NCBI RefSeq assembly: GCF_026626665.1
Contig: NZ_JAPNKE010000002.1
Location: 4,131,168-4,195,167 of the forward strand
Direction: 5' to 3'
Origin: Nannocystis pusilla
Lineage (GTDB): Bacteria > Myxococcota_A > Polyangia > Nannocystales > Nannocystaceae
DNA length: 64,000 nucleotides
The notes beneath the pieces were generated by a model that saw nothing but the letters and a program-made list of their open reading frames with translations, had not been told where the DNA came from and ran no database searches. Every line of letters begins with the position of its first letter. Positions within the stretch are counted from its first letter, which is position 1. The position numbers were made by a program, and so were the translations under genes. Positions 53,488-60,505 of the stretch are shown piece by piece.

Positions 53488-53582
53488 CACGAAGAGCATG
53501 TCCTCGCGGACATGCTCTTCGGGTCATGTCTCCATCAGCAGGCCCTCGGGGACATGTCGCCGAGGACCTGCTCGAAGAGCCA
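53488..53582. repeat. Long palindromic hairpin and repeat mosaic between convergent genes
   Basis: 53491-53520 is a perfect inverted repeat: GAAGAGCATGTCC, TCGC, GGACATGCTCTTC (13-4-13). It is followed by GGGTCATGTCTCC, GCAGGCCCTCGGGGACATG and CCGAGGACCTGCTCGAAGAGC. GAAGAGC recurs at the far end, so the block is bounded by the same 7-mer. It may act as a bidirectional terminator; no T-run. Confidence 0.85.
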
Positions 53583-53584
53583 GC

Positions 53585-54409
53585 CTACTTGCCGGCCTTG
53601 GCGCGGGCGTCGGCGCCCTCGGGCTTGTACAGGTTCTTGAGCGGGATGGCGGCCGGGGTGCCGTCCTTGCCCTCGGCCCACGCCAGGCCGACGACGATCG
53701 GGGCGCTGGTGTGGAACGTGCGCAGCTCGAGCTTGTACTCGCCGGGGTCGAGGCTGACGAGCTCGCAGACCTCGGTGGCCTCGGTCTTCACGCCGTCGTT
53801 GTCGACGATCAGCGTGTCCTCGATGTAGAGCTGGCTGCCGTCGTCGGTCTTGGCGCACAGCTTGTACTCACCCGCGGTGAGGACGTTGACCGTGCCGGTG
53901 AAGCGCAGCGCGACCGGGGCGGCGACGCTCTTGGGCAGGCCGGCGATCGGCGCGGTGGCGGCGGCGTCGAGGCCGTTGGCGATGAACGCCTTGGTGGCCG
54001 TCAGGCCGGCGAAGTCGGGCAGCTTCTCGGTGGCCGCCGGGATGGTGAAGGCCTCGGCGAGGAGGCCGTTCGGGCTGACCGCGCGGCCCGGCTTGGGCTT
54101 GGCCGGCGTGGGGGTCTCGGGCTCCTCGGCCTTCGGCGGCTTGCTCGCCGCGATCCGCTTGACGACCTTGGGACCGACCGCAGCGCCGCGCGTCGTGGTG
54201 GAGTCGCGGCCCTTGATCGCGGGCTCGCTGCCGCCGTCGCCGTCGCCGTCGGCCGGGGTGCTGCTGCCACCGCCGCTGCTGGGCGTGCCGACGTCGTAGT
54301 CCACCTTGCCGGCGTCAGGAGAGTTCGATTGCGGCGCGTTCGCCGAAGAAGAGGCACAACCAGCGAGCAGCCCGAAGCTCGCGACCAGGATGACGGACGT
54401 GCGAAGCAT
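53585..54409 (-). CDS. Lipoprotein with PA14-like domain
   Basis: 274 residues from ATG 54409. Lipobox LLAGC, then a Gly/Ser/Asp linker and a basic-Pro region, and a PA14-like beta domain: GLLAEAFTIPA, PVALRFTGTVNVLTAGEYKL, KTDDGSQLYIEDTLIVDNDG and DPGEYKLELRTFHTSAPIVVGLAW. PA14 domains bind carbohydrate in surface proteins; the ligand cannot be told here. It converges with the preceding lipoprotein gene. Confidence 0.8.
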   Translation of the reverse strand: MLRTSVILVASFGLLAGCASSSANAPQSNSPDAGKVDYDVGTPSSGGGSSTPADGDGDGGSEPAIKGRDSTTTRGAAVGPKVVKRIAASKPPKAEEPETPTPAKPKPGRAVSPNGLLAEAFTIPAATEKLPDFAGLTATKAFIANGLDAAATAPIAGLPKSVAAPVALRFTGTVNVLTAGEYKLCAKTDDGSQLYIEDTLIVDNDGVKTEATEVCELVSLDPGEYKLELRTFHTSAPIVVGLAWAEGKDGTPAAIPLKNLYKPEGADARAKAGK

Positions 54410-54716
54410 GAAAATCCTCTGGAGGTCAGAACTGGCGCCTGTGACGACGCCCTCGGCGCAGGGATTCAGGCGGGCTCGGGCCCGCAGGAACGGGGAGTCT
54501 GCGCTCCGCGAGTGTACGGCGCTGAATTGATTCGAGGTGGCGAAAACGGCCGGGTCCGTGCGACCCCAGCGCCCCCGCACGACCTGTGAGGCGCATCACT
54601 CCTCTTGCGCTCGGCCAGAGGCCCCGGGTCGAGTATCCACAGTCAGCCATGTCCGGGACGGAGGCAGCCGGGCGCGACCGCGCCAGTACCCGCGAGCGAC
54701 GCCGCGGAGGCGGTCG

Positions 54717-56348
54717 ATGACGCAATTTCTGGCGTTCATCCTCCTGATCGGCCCGCTGATCTTCGTGCATGAGCTCGGCCACCTGCTGGCCGCCAAGCTG
54801 GTCGACGTCAAGGTGGTCCGCTTCTCGCTCGGCTTCGGTCCGGCGTTGGCGCGGATCCAGCTCGGTGAGACCGAGTACCGGATCGCTCCGATCCCGCTCG
54901 GCGGCTACGTGACGCTGCTCGGCCAGTCCCCCGACGAACCACTGGCGCCGCACGAGGCGCACCGAGCTCTGCGGAACAGGCCGTTGTGGGCCCGCTACCT
55001 GGTCCTCGGCGCCGGACCGCTGTTCAACCTGATCCTGCCGCTGCTGCTCTACTTCACGTTCTACCTCGGGCACACGGTGATCGCGCCGCCGGTGATCGGC
55101 ACCGTGCTCGACGACTCGGCCGCCGCCACCAGCGAGCTGCACTCCGGCGACCGCATCGTCGCCATCGACGGCACCGACATCCACTCGTGGGGCGAGATGC
55201 AGGACCACGTGCGGGCGGCGCCCGACCGCGAGGTCAAGCTGCAGATCGAGCGCGACGGGGTCCGCTTCGACCGCTTCGTCACGCCGCGCCGCAGCGTGGT
55301 CAAGAACGCCGTCGACGAGCCCGAGGCGCGCGGCATGCTGGGCGTGTTCCCGTGGGTCTACGCGCCGCAGATCGGCATCGTCGACACCCACTCGCCGGCG
55401 CACGAGCAAGGCCTGCAGACCGGCGACATCATCACCTCGATCAACGGCGAGCCGATCGAGACGGTCGAGGACCTCGAGCGCGAGCTGACGCGCCAGGGCA
55501 CGGCGCTGCTGCGCCTGACGTACCTGCGCGCGGTGCCGGTGCGCGGCGAGCTCGGCACGTACTGGTGGTACGCGTCGCACCACGCCCGCCTGCTGCCGCG
55601 CCACGAGGGCGGCGCGAGCACGGGCCTGTTGCCGGCCAACACGTTCGTCCGCACGGTCGCGTCCGGTTCGCCGGCGGCCCGGGCGGGGCTCGCCCCGGGC
55701 GATCGGGTGCTCGCGGTCGACGAGCGGCCGGTCACGCGCTGGGAGACGGTCGCGGTGATGCTCGACCGTCAGGGCACCAAGCCGATCGACCTGCGCGTGC
55801 AGTCGCCCGGCGAGGCGCCGCGCACGGTCCGCGTGGAGCAGGAGATCCGCACCCACCGCGGGATCTACAAGCAAGAGCGCAGCTACCTGTTCTTCGGGGC
55901 CGAGCCGTACGCCAAGCGCGAGGTGCCGCCGCCCGAGCCGATCCGCGGGCGAGTGACCTACGCCGTGCGCTCGGCCGTCGACGAGACGCTGTCGATGCTC
56001 GGCATGATGTGGACGAGCCTGCGGCAGATGGTGACGCTCGAGCGCGGCGTCGACGAGCTCAGCTCGGTGGTCGGGATCTTCAACGTCGCCGGCACCGCGG
56101 CCGAGCAAGGCCCCGGGCAGTTCCTGCTGCTGATGGCGCTGCTCAGCATCAACCTCGGCTTCGTCAACCTGCTGCCGATCCCGATCCTCGACGGCGGGCA
56201 CCTGATGTTCTTCACGCTCGAGGCGCTGCGCCGCCGGCCGCTGGGCCAGCGCGCGCGCGAGGTCGCCAGCGCGATCGGCCTCGTGATCATCCTGGTGCTG
56301 CTGCTGATCGCCCTGCGCAACGACATCACCCGCTTCTGGATGGACTGA
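54717..56348 (+). CDS. rseP: Site-2 intramembrane metalloprotease RseP
   Basis: 543 residues from ATG 54717. Zinc ligands: HELGH at residues 18-22 in the first membrane helix and LDGGH in the last third (NLLPIPILDGGHLMFF). Two PDZ-like domains lie between (VIGTVLDDSAAATSELHSGD and FVRTVASGSPAARAGLAPGD; a further PDZ-like DTHSPAHEQGLQTGDIITSING). The extended middle region with an AVPVRGELGTYWWY insertion is longer than in E. coli RseP. It cuts anti-sigma factors in the membrane after DegS-like cleavage. The stop overlaps the tsaB start (TGATG at 56346-56350). Confidence 0.93.
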   Translation: MTQFLAFILLIGPLIFVHELGHLLAAKLVDVKVVRFSLGFGPALARIQLGETEYRIAPIPLGGYVTLLGQSPDEPLAPHEAHRALRNRPLWARYLVLGAGPLFNLILPLLLYFTFYLGHTVIAPPVIGTVLDDSAAATSELHSGDRIVAIDGTDIHSWGEMQDHVRAAPDREVKLQIERDGVRFDRFVTPRRSVVKNAVDEPEARGMLGVFPWVYAPQIGIVDTHSPAHEQGLQTGDIITSINGEPIETVEDLERELTRQGTALLRLTYLRAVPVRGELGTYWWYASHHARLLPRHEGGASTGLLPANTFVRTVASGSPAARAGLAPGDRVLAVDERPVTRWETVAVMLDRQGTKPIDLRVQSPGEAPRTVRVEQEIRTHRGIYKQERSYLFFGAEPYAKREVPPPEPIRGRVTYAVRSAVDETLSMLGMMWTSLRQMVTLERGVDELSSVVGIFNVAGTAAEQGPGQFLLLMALLSINLGFVNLLPIPILDGGHLMFFTLEALRRRPLGQRAREVASAIGLVIILVLLLIALRNDITRFWMD

Positions 56349-57088
56349 TGGCGACCTGGCTCCTCGCGCTCGACACCTCGACGCCGCGGACCGCCCTGGC
56401 GCTCGGCCGCATCGATCGCGCGACCGGTTCGGCGCAGCCGGTGGCCGAGGCGACGCACGACGATCGCGGGCGACCGGCCTCGGCCGAGCTGACCGCGCGG
56501 ATCTCGGCGCTGCTGGCCGCGGCCGGCGTCGCGCCGCGCGAGCTCGGGTCGATCGCCTGCGGCCTCGGGCCCGGGATGTTCACCGGCAGCCGCGTCGCCC
56601 TCGCCACCGCCAAGGGGCTGGCGCTCGGCCTCGACTGCCCGCTGTTCGGCCTCAGCACCCTGGCGATCGTCGCCGGGGCCGAGCGCGTCCGCGGGCCGGT
56701 GCTGGCCCTGCTCGACGCCCGTCGCGGCGACGTCTACGCCGCGGCGTTCCGCCTCGGCGACGACGGGCCCGAGCGCCTGGCCGAAGATCGCTGCTGTCCC
56801 TTGGAGCAGGTGCTCGCCGAGTTGCCGGCCGAGTTCGTCGCCGAGGCCCGCGCGGTCGGTCCCGGAGTGGCCGCGGTCGCCTCCGCCCTGCCGGCCGAGC
56901 TGCGCGCGCGCTCGCTGGCGGTCCCCGGCGCCGATGGACCCGGACTGTGGGCCGCCGCCGCCCGCGCGGCCCTGCATGAGGCGCCTGCCGACGTCGCCAC
57001 GGTCGACGCGGTCTACCTGCGCGCCAGCTACGCCGAGCTCGGGCTCAACACGCCCAAGCGGCCGCCGTACCGCTCGCCGTTCGTGTGA
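56348..57088 (+). CDS. tsaB: tRNA threonylcarbamoyladenosine biosynthesis protein TsaB
   Basis: 246 residues. ASKHA fold: LLALDTSTPRTALAL at the N-terminus, ASAELTARISALLAAAG, GSIACGLGPGMFTGSRVALATAKGLALGL (the G-P-G-x-F-T-G-x-R signature of TsaB), and LALLDARRGDVYAAAFRL. It forms the t6A synthesis complex with TsaD and TsaE, absent here. Overlap with rseP suggests coupled translation. Confidence 0.93.
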   Translation: MATWLLALDTSTPRTALALGRIDRATGSAQPVAEATHDDRGRPASAELTARISALLAAAGVAPRELGSIACGLGPGMFTGSRVALATAKGLALGLDCPLFGLSTLAIVAGAERVRGPVLALLDARRGDVYAAAFRLGDDGPERLAEDRCCPLEQVLAELPAEFVAEARAVGPGVAAVASALPAELRARSLAVPGADGPGLWAAAARAALHEAPADVATVDAVYLRASYAELGLNTPKRPPYRSPFV

Positions 57089-57392
57089 TTCGGTCCTCGG
57101 GACATGTTCTCGAGGGCATGTTCTATCAGGCATGCCTCGAAGGACATGTTCGAGAAGGCAGGTGGGCGGGCGTGACGCGTCGAGCCGACCATCTCGGAGT
57201 GCGAGCCTGCGGTGCGAGCTCGGCGGCAGCATCCCTCGCCGTGCCAGGCGCTCACCGCGGCTTGGCGGCGCATTGCGGCAGCGCAGGCTTTCGCCGCAGG
57301 ACGCACCGAGGCCGCGACCGCCGAGCGCGGCGGTGTCTTCCACCGACTGGAACGCCACCGAGAGGCCGCGAGCGCGGCGGCGCCTTCCGCCG
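57089..57392. repeat. Palindromic mosaic plus degenerate copies of a gene end
   Basis: 57093-57164 holds TCCTCGGGACATG, TTCTCGAGGGCATG, TTCTATCAGGCATGCC, TCGAAGGACATG and TTCGAGAAGGCAGG. From about 57300 to 57392 there are two or three degenerate, roughly 50-bp copies of the 3' end of the next gene (minus strand): GGCCTCTCGGT(C/G)GCGTTC recurs at about 57400 and 57350, with CTCGGCGGTCGCGGCCTCGG near 57310. Confidence 0.65.
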
Positions 57393-58238
57393 CTAGAACG
57401 CGACCGAGAGGCCGCGGCCGCCGAGCGCGAGGGCGGCGGCGCGGCGACGCTTGTCGCCGATGATGAGCATCGGCATGCCGACGGTGAACGCAGCGGCGCC
57501 GGTGACGATGCTGAGCGCGGCCGAGGCGTCGCGCTCGCGTCCGGCCATCCCGACGCCGAGCCCGACCACCAGCAGGCCGCCGGCCATCAACGCGACGCCG
57601 AGGTTGGTCCACAGCTTGCCGCGCTTGCCCGAGCGCGGCGGGATGGCCGGCACGTACGGGCTGTCCAGCGGGGCGGCGCGGGCCAGCGCGCCGGGCTCGA
57701 GGAACCGGTCGCCGAGGACATGTCCTTCGGGATAGGTCACGACCGTGCTGAGCGCGACGGAGGCTGGGATCGCGGCGGTCGGGTTGGTGCAGATCGCCCC
57801 GGCCTCGCGCAGGCGGGCGTCGATGCGGGACCGGGCCCCGCGCAGCACGGCGACGGCCGCGGGCGTGAGCACGTCGGCCGACTCGAGCAGGCGCGCGTGC
57901 CGGACCACGCGGAGGTCGGCAGCGCACAGCAGGTCGGTGCGCGGCGGATCGAGGGCCTGGGCGACGGCCGCCGCGTTGACGCCCTTCTCGAGCGGCACGT
58001 GGGCGCTGCCGAGGAACCGCTGCGGCGCGGCGCTGCCGGTGAGGCGGTCGTGGGCGCGGAAGTAGAAGTCTGCCGCGCCGGCGTGGTCCCCCTCGGCCGC
58101 GCGCTGGTCGGCGTAGCCGGTCAGGTTGTCGCTCCACAGGACGCTTTCGCTGACCGGGCCCTCGGCCGGCTTGGCGGCGACGGAACCGGCGCTCAGCGCC
58201 ACCACGAGCCCACAGGCGACCGCCCGGACACCGCGCAT
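57393..58238 (-). CDS. Exported hypothetical protein with C-terminal membrane segments
   Basis: 281 residues from ATG 58238: signal peptide MRGVRAVACGLVVALSAGSVAA, a helical TPR-like segment (AAEGDHAGAADFYFRAHDRL), a mostly alpha middle, and two membrane segments (GVALMAGGLLVVGLGVGMA and AALSIVTGAAAFTVGMPMLIIG) before ALGGRGLSVAF. TYPEGHVLGDR in the middle is encoded by a palindromic fragment (CGAGGACATGTCCTTCGGG). The function is unknown; the layout of signal, helical domain and terminal membrane hairpin recurs in myxobacterial envelope proteins. Confidence 0.6.
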   Translation of the reverse strand: MRGVRAVACGLVVALSAGSVAAKPAEGPVSESVLWSDNLTGYADQRAAEGDHAGAADFYFRAHDRLTGSAAPQRFLGSAHVPLEKGVNAAAVAQALDPPRTDLLCAADLRVVRHARLLESADVLTPAAVAVLRGARSRIDARLREAGAICTNPTAAIPASVALSTVVTYPEGHVLGDRFLEPGALARAAPLDSPYVPAIPPRSGKRGKLWTNLGVALMAGGLLVVGLGVGMAGRERDASAALSIVTGAAAFTVGMPMLIIGDKRRRAAALALGGRGLSVAF

Positions 58239-58810
58239 GGTTCCCAGCGTAACCCCGGCGAGCGGGACGCGCCAGCCCGCGCACCCGGCGACGAGGCCTC
58301 GCATGCGACTCCGGCCGTCGAGGCGAGGAGTCAGGACGCCGAAGCGCCGCGAAGAACGAGTTGCCTCCGCATCACGACGACAAAGACCGCGGAGGTGCGT
58401 CGCACTCGCGCTCGCGTATCCGACCTCGCGGGCACCGCCAGCCCGGAATGTCGCTCGAGCCCTCGAGTTCCGCAGCGCTCGCGCTCGCGTGCCCGACCTC
58501 GCGGCGGCGCCGCCGGCCGAACACGTGGCCCGAGCTCTCGAATCCGCGTCGCGCTCGCGCACGCGTGGCCACCTGGCGGGCGCCGCCACCAGCTCGACAT
58601 GTCGCTCGAGCGCCTTGTCCTCTCCGAGACCCCGCGCGCGCTCGCTCTCAAGACCGACGCGTTTTAGCCCTGGCCTGCCGCTGCTGGCGAGCTCATCAGC
58701 GCCGGTTCGCGCAGAACATGCCCCTCGAGACACATGAAGCGCATACACGCCTGGGCGATCAGGCATGAACACGCTGCGCCTGTCCCGAGGGACAGATGCT
58801 TCGCGCTCGC
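58239..58810. other. Intergenic region with 75-bp tandem repeats, no gene seen
   Basis: Contains three 75-bp repeats (separate entry) and a palindromic block at 58714-58800 (GAACATGCCCCTCGAGACACATG, CAGGCATG, CTGTCCCGAGGGACAG). A plus-strand frame across the repeats is open and shows 25-residue periodicity (for example VALALAYPTSRAPPARNVAR), but has no start or protein-like composition, so I do not call a gene. Confidence 0.6.
58401..58625. repeat. Three tandem 75-bp repeats
   Basis: Units start at 58401, 58476 and about 58550, each beginning CGC(A/T)CTCGCGC(T)CGCGT and containing CC(G/A)CCTCGCGG and a GCTCGA-type end. Divergence is moderate (roughly a quarter of positions). The third copy ends in palindromic-family sequence (CATGTCGCTCGAGCGCCTTGTCC). 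Confidence 0.7.
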
Positions 58811-60046
58811 TCAGCCGCGCAGGTGCGCCAGCAGCTGCTCGGCGGTGTTGCGGCGCGGATCCTCGAGCACCCAGTCGAGCAGGTCGGCCAGCGTCTTGCC
58901 GAGCTTCGGGCCCGGGGTGGCCAGGCCTTCGCGGACCAGGTCGTCGCCGCCGATCGCCAGCTCGCCGACGGCCAGCGGTGCGCCACGGATGGCTTCCTCG
59001 ATCGTGACCTTCTGGGCCCACTCGCCCGCGTGCAGGGCAGCCGCGTCGGCGGCGTACTTGCGCCCCACCTTGGCGAGGACGCGGCGGATCTCCAGCGGGT
59101 CGCGCGAGTGCCCCAGCGGCCCCAGCGCGGGATTCGTCAGCGCGAGGACCCGCGCGCGCTCGTCCCGGCTCGGGCGCAGGTTGTCGATCACCCTCTCGAT
59201 CACGGCCTTGTCGCCGCGCAGCGGCCACAGCAGCCGCGCCAGGCGGATCACCGGGTCGCGCGGCAGGCGGTCGACGTGCTCGATCGCGGCGTACTGCGCC
59301 TCACGCTCGAGCGGGGCGAGGACGCGCGACCAGATGCCGGTCTCGGCCATCGGCAGGAGGCCGAGGATCGGCCGCGCGGCCGCCAGCAGCTTGAACAGCT
59401 CGACGTGGACGCGCTCGCGGCTGACCTTGTCGAGGACGTCGAGCGCGCCGCCGATGGCCGCCGCGGTGTCGAGGTCGAGCCTGTACTCGAGGACAGCACA
59501 CAGACGGACCGCGCGCATGGCCCGGAGGCCGTCCTCCTGGAAGCGCTGGGCCGGGTCGCCGACGGCGCGGATGAGCCCACGGCCGAGGTCGCCGAGGCCG
59601 TCGAAGCAGTCGGTGAAGATCTCGCGGATGGGGTTCCAGGCGAACGCGTTGATGGTGAAGTCGCGGCGCGCGAGGTCTTCGCGGAGGTCGCGGAGGAACC
59701 GGACCTCGGCCGGCCGACGCCCGTCCTCGTAGCGGCCCTCGCCGCGAAAAGTCGTGACCTCGGCGTGGACCCGGTTGTCGCCGCGGCCATGGACGACGGT
59801 CACCGTGCCGTGGGCGACGCCGGTCGGGATCGTCTTCTTGAACAGCGCCTGGACTTCTTCAGGGGTGGCGCTGCTGGCGAGGTCCCAGTCGCCGTGAAGC
59901 CGGCCGAGGAGCACGTCGCGGACGGCGCCGCCGACCAGCACGGCCTCGTGTCCGGCGTCGTGGAGGATCTGGGCGATCTCGCGGAGCGCGGCCGGGATCG
60001 GCGCGGCGCGCAGCAGGGCCGCCGCCTGCGAGGGCGTGGGGTTCAT
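58811..60046 (-). CDS. cca: CCA tRNA nucleotidyltransferase / poly(A) polymerase family
   Basis: 411 residues from ATG 60046. Class II nucleotidyltransferase core: VLVGGAVRDVLLGRLHGDWDLA (GG...RD and the D-x-D metal site), RRDFTINAFAW, FDGLGDLGRGLIRAVGDPAQRFQEDGLRAMRAVRL. An HD-like C-terminal region (DPVIRLARLLWPLRGDKAVIERVIDNLRPSRDE) follows. It adds or repairs the tRNA 3' CCA; related poly(A) polymerases look alike, so the exact activity is not proved. CTGTACTCGAGGACAG (about 59480-59496) resembles the repeat family, but the encoded AVLEYRLDLD fits the normal protein. Confidence 0.88.
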   Translation of the reverse strand: MNPTPSQAAALLRAAPIPAALREIAQILHDAGHEAVLVGGAVRDVLLGRLHGDWDLASSATPEEVQALFKKTIPTGVAHGTVTVVHGRGDNRVHAEVTTFRGEGRYEDGRRPAEVRFLRDLREDLARRDFTINAFAWNPIREIFTDCFDGLGDLGRGLIRAVGDPAQRFQEDGLRAMRAVRLCAVLEYRLDLDTAAAIGGALDVLDKVSRERVHVELFKLLAAARPILGLLPMAETGIWSRVLAPLEREAQYAAIEHVDRLPRDPVIRLARLLWPLRGDKAVIERVIDNLRPSRDERARVLALTNPALGPLGHSRDPLEIRRVLAKVGRKYAADAAALHAGEWAQKVTIEEAIRGAPLAVGELAIGGDDLVREGLATPGPKLGKTLADLLDWVLEDPRRNTAEQLLAHLRG

Positions 60047-60109
60047 GCGATCGACGGTATCACTCGCGCGGCCGGGTTCGCACGCCGAGTGCTATGGTTG
60101 ACCCTGGCC

Positions 60110-60499
60110 ATGGACTTCCCCATCCGGATCACGCCCCTGCTCCGACCCCTGCTGTTTCCGCTCCGGGCCTCGGGGGAACGAGCGGCGGTGCATGTGGGGG
60201 GCGGACACGTCGAGGTGGAGTTCGGAGTGCTGTTCCGCGGCAGCTTCGCGCTCGAGCAGATCGAGCACGTGAGCCGCTCGACCTGGCCGTGGTGGAGCGG
60301 CCTCGGTCTGCGGATCGGCGCCCGCGGTCGCGTCGGTCTCATCGGCTCGCTCGAAGGGGTGGTCTGCATCCACTTCAATCGGCCCCAGCGCGTTCGCGCG
60401 CCGTTCCCCTGGCGATGTCGCGAGCTGTACCTCTCGCTCCACGACCCCGACGGCTTCATCGCCACGGTGGAGGCCGCAGCCCACATGGCTGCGGCCTGA
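60110..60499 (+). CDS. Small hypothetical protein
   Basis: 129 residues from ATG 60110. Beta-rich pattern with VHVGGGHVEVEFGVLFRGSFAL, STWPWWSGLGLRIGARGRVGLIGS and LYLSLHDPDGFIATVEAAA, similar in feel to bacterial PH-like domains, but no family is certain. It has no signal peptide. It is divergent from the cca gene and converges with polA; stop TGA at 60497-60499 lies 7 bp from the polA stop. Confidence 0.55.
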   Translation: MDFPIRITPLLRPLLFPLRASGERAAVHVGGGHVEVEFGVLFRGSFALEQIEHVSRSTWPWWSGLGLRIGARGRVGLIGSLEGVVCIHFNRPQRVRAPFPWRCRELYLSLHDPDGFIATVEAAAHMAAA

Positions 60500-60505
60500 C
60501 GCGCC

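Noticed and set aside
58126..58737. A repeat-protein gene over the 75-bp repeats
   Set aside because: The frame begins inside the antisense of another gene, lacks a ribosome binding site and has shadow-like Arg/Ala/Ser composition.
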